NCBI RefSeq assembly: GCF_030676415.1
Contig: NZ_JAUUTW010000036.1
Coordinates: 1 to 49,470 of the forward strand
Reading direction: 5' to 3'
Origin: Peribacillus frigoritolerans
GTDB taxonomy: Bacteria; Bacillota; Bacilli; Bacillales; DSM-1321
Length of the DNA stretch: 49,470 nucleotides
The position numbers and the translations under genes were made by a program. The notes beneath the pieces were generated by a model that saw only the letters and a program-made list of their open reading frames with translations, made no database searches and was not told the DNA's origin. Positions 15,866 to 24,718 of this stretch are shown piece after piece. Each line of letters starts with the position of its first letter. The first letter of the stretch is position 1.

Positions 15866-16768
15866 TTATTTTTTCATTCTTGGATCCAGGGCATCTCTAA
15901 GTCCATCCCCGAAGATGTTGAAACCAAGTACCAATGTTGATATCGCTATCCCTGGGAACAAAGCGATGTGGGGGGCGCTGAACAAATAATCCCGACCGCT
16001 GCTCAGCATCGCTCCCCATTCTGGTGAGGGCGGCTGGGCTCCCAGTCCCAGAAATGATAATCCGGCTGCTGACAGAATGGCCGTTGCCAGACGTAATGTG
16101 GCTTGGACGATGACGGGTGATAGAATATTCGGAAAAATATGCTTGCATATGATCGTGAAATCAGTGGCTCCCAATGCGCGAATGGCATCGATATATTCCA
16201 GCTTCCTCACTGACAATGTGGAACCGCGTACAATCCGGGCAAACATCGGTATGGAAAAGACGCCGACCGCTACCATTACATTGATTAAACTTGGACCAAG
16301 GGCACTAATGATGGCGAGAGCAAGCAATATTCCCGGGAAAGCCAGCAGAACATCGACAATCCTCATAATGACGGTATCGATCCATTTTCCGTAATAACCA
16401 GCTGTTAACCCGAGGAGTATGCCAATGAACGCCCCGAAGAATACAGAGACAAACCCAACCGTTAATGAAAGCCGTGTTCCATATAATAATCTGCTTAAAA
16501 TATCCCTTCCCTTATCATCCGTACCCATCCAATGTTCGGCTGACGGAGGCTGGAGTTTGTTGACTAAATCAATTTCATAGGGATCCTGCGGTGAGATCAA
16601 AGGTGCAAAGATAGCCAATAAAATATAAAAAAGTACGATGTACCCGCCTATCAATGCCAATTTATTTCGCTTGAATTTTTTATAAAAGGCTTTCCAGTGT
16701 CTTAGTTTCGGAGATTTTCTTTCTTTTACATTCAATTCAGTATTATTCATTACGACCTCTGGCTTCAT
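15866..16768 (-). CDS. Dipeptide/oligopeptide ABC transporter permease (DppC/OppC type)
   Basis: I choose ATG 16768 (300 aa) because AAAGGAGG is 7 bases upstream; an in-frame ATG at 16804 precedes the ribosome binding site. The N-terminal cytosolic stretch is followed by FKRNKLALIGGYIVLFYILL, then LQPPSAEHWMGTDDKGRDIL, a hallmark of the OppC_N/DppC family. The EAA loop YIDAIRALGATDFTII couples to the ATPases. First gene of the leftward ABC operon and divergent from the first substrate-binding protein gene. Confidence 0.93.
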   Translation of the reverse strand: MKPEVVMNNTELNVKERKSPKLRHWKAFYKKFKRNKLALIGGYIVLFYILLAIFAPLISPQDPYEIDLVNKLQPPSAEHWMGTDDKGRDILSRLLYGTRLSLTVGFVSVFFGAFIGILLGLTAGYYGKWIDTVIMRIVDVLLAFPGILLALAIISALGPSLINVMVAVGVFSIPMFARIVRGSTLSVRKLEYIDAIRALGATDFTIICKHIFPNILSPVIVQATLRLATAILSAAGLSFLGLGAQPPSPEWGAMLSSGRDYLFSAPHIALFPGIAISTLVLGFNIFGDGLRDALDPRMKK

Positions 16769-16816
16769 TGGACTTCCTCCTTTTCTTTCATTCAATTTAT
16801 TCAAAAAAGGGATTGA

Positions 16817-16902
16817 AGTAAATATGATGAGGAAAAGCAGTAAAGATAATTAAAAAAAGAGTAAAGATTCCGAAAATATAAAATTCGGTTTTTTTTTATA
16901 AT
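16817..16902 (+). promoter_or_regulatory. Activator-type promoter 1: AGTAAARAT direct repeats plus TATAAT
   Basis: AGTAAAGAT occurs at 16839-16847 and 16860-16868, 21 bp apart, and TATAAT at 16897-16902 is 58 bp from the first repeat. A third, weaker copy AGTAAATAT lies at 16817-16825. At the usual 17-bp spacing upstream of TATAAT there is no -35-like hexamer (AAATAT). The same geometry recurs at 21607 and 23339. The arrangement fits a class II activator of the AraC type that touches the -35 region. An inverted CCGAA/TTCGG pair lies between. Confidence 0.8.
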
Positions 16903-16978
16903 TTACAGTAAGCCCGATGTACTCATAGCTGAAAGTTACTTGGAGAAACAAAGGCAGGTTGAAAAGGGAGGAAATAGA

Positions 16979-18535
16979 ATGAGAAAAGGTATGATTGGGT
17001 TGCTTTTTGCATCTTTATTAGGCATCTCATCCGTTTTATCAGGGTGTGCAACAGAACAAACCGGCAGCAAGGAAACAGAGGAAAAAGCGAAAGAAGGAGG
17101 AACGCTGATCGTCGCGCGATTATCTGACGCGACCACCCTTGACCCTCATTTCATAACCGACATTCCATCTGCAAACGTCATTTATGAAAAGGTTTATCAA
17201 ACATTGGTCGTTCCTGACAAAAACATGAATCCTAAACCGCTGCTCGCAAAAGAGTGGAAACAACTGGATGATGTCACTTGGGAGTTTAAATTGCAGGAGG
17301 GAGTCAAATTCCATGATGGAGCTCCATTCAACGCCGAAGCGGTGAAAACCAATTTCGACAGGATACTGGACCCGGCAACAGCTTCTCCGCAGGCTGGTAA
17401 ATTGGAAATGATCAAAGAAATTAAAATCGTTGACGAAACGACCGTACAATTCAAGCTGAAATATCCTTATGCTCCGCTGTTATCGATTTTAGTGAGTAAT
17501 GAAGGAAGCATCATCAGCCCTAAAGCCATTAAGGAAAGTAGTGGCAAACTGGGTCAAAACCCTGTTGGGACAGGGCCATTCGTTTTTAAATCGTGGAAGC
17601 CTGGTGAAGAAATCGCACTTTCGAAAAACAAGGAATACTGGGGGGATAAGCCTAAAATCGATGGGGTGGTATTCAAGGTTGTCCCTGAAGATGCCACGAG
17701 GATTGCGATGATTGAAACGGGTGAAGCACATGTGACCGATCAAGTGCCAGTGACGGAGATTGATAGGATCGAAGCGTCGGGCACGATGGATTTATATCGG
17801 ACGGAGGGACTTGCCGTTGAATACTTAAGCTTCAATGTTAAGAAAAAACCATTTGATGATGTACGGGTCCGTAAGGCGGTCGCTCATGCGATCGAGGTAG
17901 ATTCCATAATCAAAGGGGTTTATAACGATGTCGGTACGAGGGCAAATTCAACAATGAGCCCGAAGGTGTTTGGCTATGATCCGGATATAAAAGGCTATGA
18001 CTATGATATTAATGAATCGAAGAAGCTCTTGACTGAAGCGCGGGTCAAGGATGGTTTGGAGTTTACACTGACGACGAGTGATCGCAAGGAAAGGATCAAT
18101 ATGGCCGAGGTGATTCAATCCCAGTTAAAAGGAATTGGAATTAAGGTCAAGATTCAAGTCCTTGAGTATGGGGCTTACATTGATGCGACAGCTAAGGGCG
18201 AGCACCAGGTATCGATAGGCGGCTGGGGCAATGCTACCGGGGATGGAGATTATAATCAATTCAATCTTTTCAATAGCAAATCCCAAGGTGCTGCTGGAAA
18301 TAGTTCATTCTATAGCAATCCGGAAGTGGATAAATTGATTGAAAGTGCACGTAAAGAATCGGATGGAGATAAACGTAAGGAACTATATTCGCAGGCACAA
18401 GCAATTGAAAGGGAAGAGGTTCCATATGTTCCTATCCGTAACTATGAACACTTGGCCGTATATGGTGGGACGGTAAAAGGACTTTGGCTGAACCCGGCAA
18501 ATTATTTAATGCTTGATGACGTAACCGTGAAGTAG
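16979..18535 (+). CDS. Peptide/nickel-type ABC transporter substrate-binding lipoprotein (SBP 1)
   Basis: I choose ATG 16979 (518 aa) because GGGAGG is 7 bases upstream; an in-frame TTG at 16940 is earlier but has no such site. The signal peptide GLLFASLLGISSVLSGCA ends in a lipobox (LSGC), so the protein is anchored outside the membrane. SBP_bac_5 features follow: TLDPHFITD, VYQTLVVPDKNMNPKPLLA, WEFKLQEGVKFHDGAPFNAE, GTGPFVFKSWKPGEEI, FDDVRVRKAVAHAIE. It is about half identical by eye to SBP 2 at 21712. Together they probably feed the divergent ABC transporter. It is the first gene behind promoter 1. Confidence 0.93.
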   Translation: MRKGMIGLLFASLLGISSVLSGCATEQTGSKETEEKAKEGGTLIVARLSDATTLDPHFITDIPSANVIYEKVYQTLVVPDKNMNPKPLLAKEWKQLDDVTWEFKLQEGVKFHDGAPFNAEAVKTNFDRILDPATASPQAGKLEMIKEIKIVDETTVQFKLKYPYAPLLSILVSNEGSIISPKAIKESSGKLGQNPVGTGPFVFKSWKPGEEIALSKNKEYWGDKPKIDGVVFKVVPEDATRIAMIETGEAHVTDQVPVTEIDRIEASGTMDLYRTEGLAVEYLSFNVKKKPFDDVRVRKAVAHAIEVDSIIKGVYNDVGTRANSTMSPKVFGYDPDIKGYDYDINESKKLLTEARVKDGLEFTLTTSDRKERINMAEVIQSQLKGIGIKVKIQVLEYGAYIDATAKGEHQVSIGGWGNATGDGDYNQFNLFNSKSQGAAGNSSFYSNPEVDKLIESARKESDGDKRKELYSQAQAIEREEVPYVPIRNYEHLAVYGGTVKGLWLNPANYLMLDDVTVK

Positions 18536-18551
18536 GAATTCATCACAAAAG

Positions 18552-18582
18552 GAAGGCAGCATAAGGATGTTATGCTGTCTTC
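18552..18582 (+). terminator. Intercistronic hairpin between SBP 1 and first amidohydrolase
   Basis: GAAGGCAGCATA and TATGCTGTCTTC pair over 12 positions with one G-T pair. T content after it is modest (TCTCAATTAG), so it may be a leaky terminator or a stem that protects the highly expressed SBP message. Confidence 0.55.
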
Positions 18583-18598
18583 TCAATTAGGAGGGTAA

Positions 18599-20110
18599 AT
18601 GATGATAGATTTACTGCTAATCCATGGGACCGTGATAACCATGGATCAAAACAGGAGAATTCTGCAAGATGGCGCCATCGCCATAAATCAAGGAAGGATT
18701 TTAGCCGTTGATTCAACGGAAAAATTGAAATTGAAGTATGAGGCTGTTAAAGTCATCGATTGCAGCCATCAATGTATATTGCCTGGATTGATAGATGTTC
18801 ATGGTCATGGGGGACATTCCATGTTCAAAACGATTGCAATGGAGAATATTGATTTTTGGATGCCCATCATGACGAATGCGTACAAGCATTTTGTTACAGA
18901 TGACTTTTGGTATTACGAAGGAAAGCTATCCTCTCTTGAGAGATTAAAGGCGGGCGTGACAACTGGGGTGAGCGTGTTAGGATCCATGCCGCGGTCCGAT
19001 GAACCGATTTTCGCCATCAATCATGCAAAAGCATATGCCGAAGTGGGAATCAGGGAAGTGGTGTGCACAGGTCCTTGCAACCCTCCATGGCCCCATTCAT
19101 TCAGCCGGTGGATTGACGGAAAGAGAGTGGTAAAGGAAGTTTCCTATGAAGAAGTGTTACAGGGGGCGGAAGCTGTAATCGAGGCGTTGAACCATGCAAA
19201 TGAGGACCGCACGAGAGCCTTCATTACACCATTTGTCATCGTTACATCAGTGGATCCCTCCAATCCCACATCCCCTGACAGGCTTTATGGGCTGAATGAT
19301 CATGATCTTTATCAAGCGAAGAAAATAAGGGAGATAGCCAGGAAATATAACACACGCATTCACTCAGATGCCTTTGGCGGGATGATTCATTTAGCGATAC
19401 AGGATAAGGAAAATGCCCTATTGGGTCCAGATGTCCATTTACAGCACTGTCGGGGCATTTCCTTCGATGAGGCAAGAATACTGGCAGAAACAGGTACCAA
19501 CGTCAGTGCATCACCTGGATTTGGCCAGGTTCATGCCCGTACCCCGATAACTGAATTATTGGAGATGGGTGCAACTGTGGCAATCTCCACGGATGGGACT
19601 TCCCCTTCCACAAGCTTCGATATGTTTCAGGCTATGAGGAAAACACAGTTTGTTCACCAGGCCGCCCTTAGGGACTACTATTATTTACCACCAGGCAAGC
19701 TGTTGGAAATGATTACGATAGATGCAGCGAAATGCATTGGCTGGGATGATGAAATAGGCTCCCTTGAGATCGGGAAAAAAGCGGATGTCATTACGGTCAA
19801 TCTGCATCAGCCTCATCTGACCCCGGAATTCATGCATGTTCACCGGCTTGTATTTCAAGCTGTGGCGAATGATGTGGAGCATGTCATCGTGGATGGGAAA
19901 TTGATCATGGAAGGGAGGAATGTACGGACGGTCCATGAAAGTACAGTGCTGAACGAAGCGAATGAAGAGGCCTTTTCAACGATAAAGCGGGCGGGGCTCG
20001 AAAAGTATATGCAGCCGACGAAATATTTCTGGGGCCATGCCAGGGCCTATGTAGATGAAAAGCGATATGACGAACGTGAAGACGCTGCCGCGATGGTGAA
20101 AGGGGAATAA
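18599..20110 (+). CDS. Amidohydrolase, chlorohydrolase/SsnA-like (metal site intact)
   Basis: 503 aa, ATG 18599 behind GGAGGG. The fold is a TIM-barrel amidohydrolase with flanking beta domain: LLLIHGTVITMDQN at the start, metal motif GLIDVHGHGG (HxH), later His in TRIHSDAFGG and VHLQHCRG, and the catalytic Asp in ISTDGTSPST. The C-terminal GSLEIGKKADVITVNL closes the beta domain. This subtype hydrolyses C-N or C-Cl bonds in ring compounds and guanidines (for example AtzA, TrzN, SsnA). The substrate is unknown. It is followed with a one-base gap by the second amidohydrolase, so the two are translationally linked. Confidence 0.85.
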   Translation: MMIDLLLIHGTVITMDQNRRILQDGAIAINQGRILAVDSTEKLKLKYEAVKVIDCSHQCILPGLIDVHGHGGHSMFKTIAMENIDFWMPIMTNAYKHFVTDDFWYYEGKLSSLERLKAGVTTGVSVLGSMPRSDEPIFAINHAKAYAEVGIREVVCTGPCNPPWPHSFSRWIDGKRVVKEVSYEEVLQGAEAVIEALNHANEDRTRAFITPFVIVTSVDPSNPTSPDRLYGLNDHDLYQAKKIREIARKYNTRIHSDAFGGMIHLAIQDKENALLGPDVHLQHCRGISFDEARILAETGTNVSASPGFGQVHARTPITELLEMGATVAISTDGTSPSTSFDMFQAMRKTQFVHQAALRDYYYLPPGKLLEMITIDAAKCIGWDDEIGSLEIGKKADVITVNLHQPHLTPEFMHVHRLVFQAVANDVEHVIVDGKLIMEGRNVRTVHESTVLNEANEEAFSTIKRAGLEKYMQPTKYFWGHARAYVDEKRYDEREDAAAMVKGE

Positions 20111-20111
20111 G

Positions 20112-21596
20112 ATGAAAACCAAGCTTAAAGGAAGATATGTAATTGGGTATGATGGATGCGATCATGTCATTTTGGAAAACGCAGAAATCGTTTATGAAAA
20201 AGACACGATTCTGTATGTCGGAAAAAATTATCCAGACGAAGTGGACGAGGTAATGGATGCCGGTAACGCGATTATCAGTCCTGGGTTCATTGATTTAAAT
20301 GCATTAGGGGACATTGACCATGATATTTTACATTTTGAAGCCGGTGCCGACAGACAGAAGAATCTTCTTTGGTCAGAGAATTATATAAAAAGCGGACATC
20401 CTGAATTAATGACCGAGGAAGAAGAAGCTTTTAAATCACTATATGCTTATTCACAACTCATACTTCATGGCGTGACGACGGCCATGCCCATTACTTCCGT
20501 TTTTTATAAAAGCTGGGCTGAAACCTATGCTGAACTGGCAGCTGCGGCAGAACATGCAGCTGGATTGGGGTTAAGGATTTACCTTGGCCCGAGTTTCCAA
20601 TCAGGAATGAGAGTCGTCCAGCCTAACGGGAAAATTAAACTTCATTGGGATGAAAAAGCCGGGAAAGCGGGATTACGGAAAGCGGTCGAGTTTGTAGAAA
20701 AATTCGATGGAGCCTATGAAGGCATGGTCAGAGGGATGCTTGCTCCAGAACGTATAGAGTCTCAAACGGCAGATCAATTAAAACAGATTAAATATTACAG
20801 CGAGAAATTGGATGTACCCATAAAACTTCATGCTGCACAAGGAAGTTTTGAATTCAACACCATATGGGAAGCCCATCATGTTACACCGATCAGATATTTG
20901 TACGACCTTGGCTTTCTCGGTCCAAGAACAGGGATCCCGCATGCCCACTTTGTTTCAGGATATAGTAAAGCGCAACATGGACAGGGTGATGACCTGGCGC
21001 TGCTGCGAGAAACGAATACAACGGTGATTCATTGCCCTCTGATCATCGGGAGGCATGGGGAGGTGTTGGAATCTTTTGCTAAATATAAAAGGGCTGGAAT
21101 CAATATAGCCCTTGGAACGGACACATTCCCTCCAGATATGTTCCAGAACGTCAGGACAGGCAGCATGCTCTCACGGCTGGTGGAAGGAGAAACGGAAGGC
21201 TCTGCCTATGCCGATTTCTTTCGGTCAGCCACACTTGATGCGGCCGCTTTTCTTGGCAGGAACGATCTAGGCCGCATCGCAGCGGGGGCCAAGGCGGATA
21301 TCATCGCGATTGACTTGGATAGATTTCATATGGGGGTAATCGATGATCCCATTCGAACCATGTTCGTAAGCGGGTCTGGGAGGGACGTTAAATTATCGAT
21401 CATAAATGGAAAGGTAGTCATGAAGGATCAAATAATCCCCGATCTTGATTTAACGGAAATCAAATATAAGGGGCATCAATATTTTAAGAAGATGAGAAGA
21501 GGATATATGGAAAGAGATTATCAGGAGCTTCCCGAGGAAGAATTGTTTAAGCCATCATTCAAGGTCGTGGAATCGATAAGCGATACAGAAGCATAA
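20112..21596 (+). CDS. Amidohydrolase-like protein lacking the HxH metal motif
   Basis: 494 aa, ATG 20112 one base after the previous stop, with AAAGGGG upstream. The general amidohydrolase layout is present: GYDGCDHVILENAEIVYE at the start, IKLHAAQGSFEF, IPHAHFVSGYS, ALGTDTFPPDM, and GRIAAGAKADIIAIDLD. The position where the HxH metal motif should follow PGFIDL reads NALGDIDHDI, so both histidines are replaced. The protein may be mononuclear, use a different residue set, or act as a non-catalytic partner of the upstream enzyme. Relatives annotated as chlorohydrolases share a similar PGFIDL-x-ALGD segment in my memory, so this is probably a real subfamily rather than a mutation. Confidence 0.8.
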   Translation: MKTKLKGRYVIGYDGCDHVILENAEIVYEKDTILYVGKNYPDEVDEVMDAGNAIISPGFIDLNALGDIDHDILHFEAGADRQKNLLWSENYIKSGHPELMTEEEEAFKSLYAYSQLILHGVTTAMPITSVFYKSWAETYAELAAAAEHAAGLGLRIYLGPSFQSGMRVVQPNGKIKLHWDEKAGKAGLRKAVEFVEKFDGAYEGMVRGMLAPERIESQTADQLKQIKYYSEKLDVPIKLHAAQGSFEFNTIWEAHHVTPIRYLYDLGFLGPRTGIPHAHFVSGYSKAQHGQGDDLALLRETNTTVIHCPLIIGRHGEVLESFAKYKRAGINIALGTDTFPPDMFQNVRTGSMLSRLVEGETEGSAYADFFRSATLDAAAFLGRNDLGRIAAGAKADIIAIDLDRFHMGVIDDPIRTMFVSGSGRDVKLSIINGKVVMKDQIIPDLDLTEIKYKGHQYFKKMRRGYMERDYQELPEEELFKPSFKVVESISDTEA

Positions 21597-21606
21597 AAAC
21601 CAAACA

Positions 21607-21670
21607 AGTAAAGAAAATGAAAAACATAGTAAAGATATTCGAAAAGAATAGTCAGAATATTTCCTATAAT
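21607..21670 (+). promoter_or_regulatory. Activator-type promoter 2: AGTAAARAT direct repeats plus TATAAT
   Basis: AGTAAAGAA at 21607-21615 and AGTAAAGAT at 21628-21636 are 21 bp apart; TATAAT at 21665-21670 is 58 bp from the first. The -35 position reads AAAAGA, far from TTGACA. Geometry is identical to promoters 1 and 3. It drives SBP 2. Confidence 0.82.
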
Positions 21671-21711
21671 TAGATAAGTATTCAAAAAATGAAATTGGGA
21701 GGTCGAAGTCC

Positions 21712-23277
21712 ATGGGGTTAAAACGTGGGGGAGGAAAGTTTTTTCTAGTCATGATCATGGCGATCATCATTACGGGCTGTTCTTCTAACAATGACGTAAG
21801 TACAACAGCAAGTGATCCGAACAAAGCATCAAACGAAGGGGGTACATTGGTTATTGCCCGCTTATCCGACGCCGAGAATTTGGATCAGCAGTTCATGTCC
21901 ACGATTAACGCCGCTAGCGTCACTCACCATAAAATCTATGAAGGTCTTGTACAACGGGATGAGAATAGTGAGATACAGCCAATGCTGGCAGAAAAATGGA
22001 AGCGAATAAATGACACGACCTGGGAATTCAAGCTTAGGGAAGATGTAAAGTTTCATGATAGGACACCATTTAATGCAGATGCAGTAAAAAAGACGTTTGA
22101 TCGACTATTAGATCCGAAGGTCGCTTCTCCCAGAGCGGTAGTATTCGATATGGTAAAAGAGGTGAAACCGGTTGATGAATTTACCGTGCAATTCATTTTG
22201 AAGGAACCTTTTTCCCCTCTCCTTTCCATATTGGCGAATCATGAAGGCGGAATCATCAGTCCAAAAACGATTGAAAAGTATGGCAAAAAGATTATCCAGG
22301 AACCGAATGGAACCGGTCCTTTCGTTTTTGAATCATGGTCCCCAGGCCAGGAAATCACCTTGACGAAAAACGACAGCTATTGGGGAGACGAGCCAAAAGT
22401 GGACAAGGTCATCTTCAAGGTCGTCCCGGAAGACTCCACAAGGATATCCATGATAGAAACCGGTGAAGCGCATATCGCAGAGCCTCTTCCTGTAGCTGTC
22501 ATGGACCAGGTTGAATCTTCACCGGCAATGGATGTTTATCGCAGTGAAGGGTATGGTACCGAATATTTAGGGTTCAATGTCAATAATGAACCGTTCAATG
22601 ATGTAAGGGTCCGTAAAGCGATTGCCCATGCCATTGAAATGGACTCGATTATCAAGGGTGTCTTTAATAATGTGGGAGTAAAGGCGAACTCCTTGATGGG
22701 CTCTAAAGTATTCGGGTACAACGAAGATCTCGAAGCCTATGATTACAATTTAAAGGAAGCAAAGAAACTGATGGCCGAAGCAGGATATTCAAAAGGCTTG
22801 GATGCAACCATCCTGACAATGGACAGTAAAGAAAGAGTTAACTTGGCTGAGGTCCTGCAATCACAACTAAAAGGTATCGGGATTAATTTGAAGGTACAGG
22901 TCATGGAGTACGGTTCGTTCGTGGAACAAGTGAATAAAGGGCAATCGGAAATGTTCATCATCAGTTGGAGAAACGCGACCGGGGATGCTGATTATAATCA
23001 ATATAATCTATTTCATACGGATTCACAGGGAGCGGCAGGAAATACATTCTTTTACAGCAATAAAAAGGTTGATCGTTTGATAGATGCCGCCAGGAAGGAA
23101 AAAGAAGAAGGGAAACGCCAAGAACTATACGCAGAGGCACAGGAAATCGAGATGGGTGACACCCCGTATATTCCTGTAAGGGTCATAGAAAATGTTGCTG
23201 CAGTCGCCAAAGAAGTAAAAGGATTTTCAATCAGCCCTTCAGGCTATCTGGATATAAATGACGTAACGATAAAATGA
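21712..23277 (+). CDS. Peptide/nickel-type ABC transporter substrate-binding lipoprotein (SBP 2)
   Basis: 521 aa, ATG 21712 with GGGAGG 9 bases upstream. The signal peptide FFLVMIMAIIITGCSS ends in a lipobox (ITGC). The rest aligns by eye along its whole length with SBP 1: GGTLVIARLSDAENLDQQF, WEFKLREDVKFHDRTPFNAD, GTGPFVFESWSPGQEI, FNDVRVRKAIAHAIEMDSII. The two therefore arose by duplication and probably deliver related ligands to the same permease pair. It has its own activator-type promoter and a terminator directly after it. Confidence 0.93.
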   Translation: MGLKRGGGKFFLVMIMAIIITGCSSNNDVSTTASDPNKASNEGGTLVIARLSDAENLDQQFMSTINAASVTHHKIYEGLVQRDENSEIQPMLAEKWKRINDTTWEFKLREDVKFHDRTPFNADAVKKTFDRLLDPKVASPRAVVFDMVKEVKPVDEFTVQFILKEPFSPLLSILANHEGGIISPKTIEKYGKKIIQEPNGTGPFVFESWSPGQEITLTKNDSYWGDEPKVDKVIFKVVPEDSTRISMIETGEAHIAEPLPVAVMDQVESSPAMDVYRSEGYGTEYLGFNVNNEPFNDVRVRKAIAHAIEMDSIIKGVFNNVGVKANSLMGSKVFGYNEDLEAYDYNLKEAKKLMAEAGYSKGLDATILTMDSKERVNLAEVLQSQLKGIGINLKVQVMEYGSFVEQVNKGQSEMFIISWRNATGDADYNQYNLFHTDSQGAAGNTFFYSNKKVDRLIDAARKEKEEGKRQELYAEAQEIEMGDTPYIPVRVIENVAAVAKEVKGFSISPSGYLDINDVTIK

Positions 23278-23292
23278 TAGGCAGATAAGTAG

Positions 23293-23328
23293 AAAGGGTT
23301 CATCCATTTTAGGGTGAGCCTTTTTCTT
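23293..23328 (+). terminator. Intrinsic terminator after SBP 2
   Basis: AAAGGGTTCATCC pairs with GGGTGAGCCTTT (one bulge, loop ATTTTA), followed by TTTTTCTTTG. Confidence 0.75.
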
Positions 23329-23338
23329 TGGCACAATA

Positions 23339-23402
23339 AGTAAAAATAACATAAAAACGAGTAAAAATTCTGAAATTATTCGTTGATCTTTAAAACTATA
23401 AT
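23339..23402 (+). promoter_or_regulatory. Activator-type promoter 3: AGTAAARAT direct repeats plus TATAAT
   Basis: AGTAAAAAT at 23339-23347 and 23360-23368, again exactly 21 bp apart; TATAAT at 23397-23402 is again 58 bp from the first repeat. The -35 position has no consensus. It drives the three tandem amidohydrolases. Confidence 0.82.
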
Positions 23403-23444
23403 GAAAGTGATGCTTGTTCAATCTGGGATGGAAGGGTGAGTTTA

Positions 23445-24692
23445 ATGTCTCAATCATATTGGTTAACGAATGTACGCTTGGAAAATGGTTTTACTTATAA
23501 TGAAAATGAAACGATCACCGGCACTGAAACCGGCAATTACCACATCAAGATTGAAAATGGAAAAATATCCTCCATTTTATCGGCAAAGGAATCGATAACG
23601 GATCAGGATCCGCAGCATGATGTTCACGGTCTTCTGATGGTCCCCTCGTTTAAGGAAATGCATATCCACATTGATAAAACGTACTATGGCGGTCCGTGGA
23701 AGGCTTGCATGCCTGCCATTAATGGCGTGAAAACCCGGATAGAGGAAGAGCAGGTCTTACTGCCCGAATTATTGCCTACAGCTAAAGTAAGAGCAGGGAA
23801 AATGCTGGATTTATTATTGGACTTCGGATCTACTCATATACGTACACATTGCAACATTGACCCCGTTATAGGACTGAAAAACTTAGAAGCCACCATTCAG
23901 GCACTGGAAGGATATAAGGATAAATTGACATATGAAATCGTCGCATTCCCACAGCATGGACTATTACGCAGCAATTCCGTTGGTTTAATAAGGGAGGCCA
24001 TGAAGAATGGGGCGAATCTGGTAGGAGGAGTGGACCCCGCTACCATTGATGAAAACATAGAACGGTCACTTGAAACGATCATGGATATCGCGGTTGAATA
24101 CAACTCCGATATCGATGTTCATCTGCATGATCCGGATCAGCTTGGACTCTTCACCATGCAGCGCCTTGCTTCACTGACAGAAGAAGCAGGCTGGCAAGGA
24201 AGGGTTACGGTTAGCCACGCCAGCGGTTTGGCAGATCTTTCAGTCCCAGAGGCAACGGGTATAGCCGAAAGGTTTTCGGAAACAGGAATATCTATTACAT
24301 CCACAGTGCCCATCTTCAGAACGATCCCCATCCCCCTGCTTCATGAAAAAGGGGTGAAAGTGGAATTGGGTAATGACAGCATCACTGATCATTGGACACC
24401 CTTTGGCATCGGGGACAATCTGGAAAAAGCCGGTCGCCTTGCAGAGAGGTTTCGCATGATTGATGAACGTTCCTTAGCGAAAAGCCTGCAATTCATAACA
24501 GGAGGGAAGACCCCATTAAACCAAGAAGGGGTCAAGTCATGGCCTAATGTCGGGGATGAGGCGAATATCGTTTTGCTTGAAGCCAGCTGTTCAGCGGAAG
24601 CGGTGGCTAGAAGGGCAAAGCGTGCCGCTGTCATCTTTAGGGGCAACGTTGTTAGTGGATCTATTTCATCTTTTGAGACGACAGGTGTTTAA
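23445..24692 (+). CDS. Cytosine deaminase-like amidohydrolase, tandem copy 1
   Basis: I choose ATG 23445 (415 aa), which matches the N-termini of the two following paralogues (YWLTNVRLE); GTG 23436 overlaps the ribosome binding site AAGGGTGAG. Metal and catalytic motifs of the CodA/AtzC group are intact: EMHIHIDKTY (HxH), FPQHGLL, DVHLHDPDQLG, VSHASGL and the Asp in LGNDSITDHW. The group deaminates cytosine, isocytosine, creatinine or triazine derivatives. The exact substrate is unknown. First gene behind promoter 3, followed by two paralogues at 18-26 bp gaps. Confidence 0.85.
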   Translation: MSQSYWLTNVRLENGFTYNENETITGTETGNYHIKIENGKISSILSAKESITDQDPQHDVHGLLMVPSFKEMHIHIDKTYYGGPWKACMPAINGVKTRIEEEQVLLPELLPTAKVRAGKMLDLLLDFGSTHIRTHCNIDPVIGLKNLEATIQALEGYKDKLTYEIVAFPQHGLLRSNSVGLIREAMKNGANLVGGVDPATIDENIERSLETIMDIAVEYNSDIDVHLHDPDQLGLFTMQRLASLTEEAGWQGRVTVSHASGLADLSVPEATGIAERFSETGISITSTVPIFRTIPIPLLHEKGVKVELGNDSITDHWTPFGIGDNLEKAGRLAERFRMIDERSLAKSLQFITGGKTPLNQEGVKSWPNVGDEANIVLLEASCSAEAVARRAKRAAVIFRGNVVSGSISSFETTGV

Positions 24693-24718
24693 TCTTTCTA
24701 TATAAAGAGAGTGATTTG

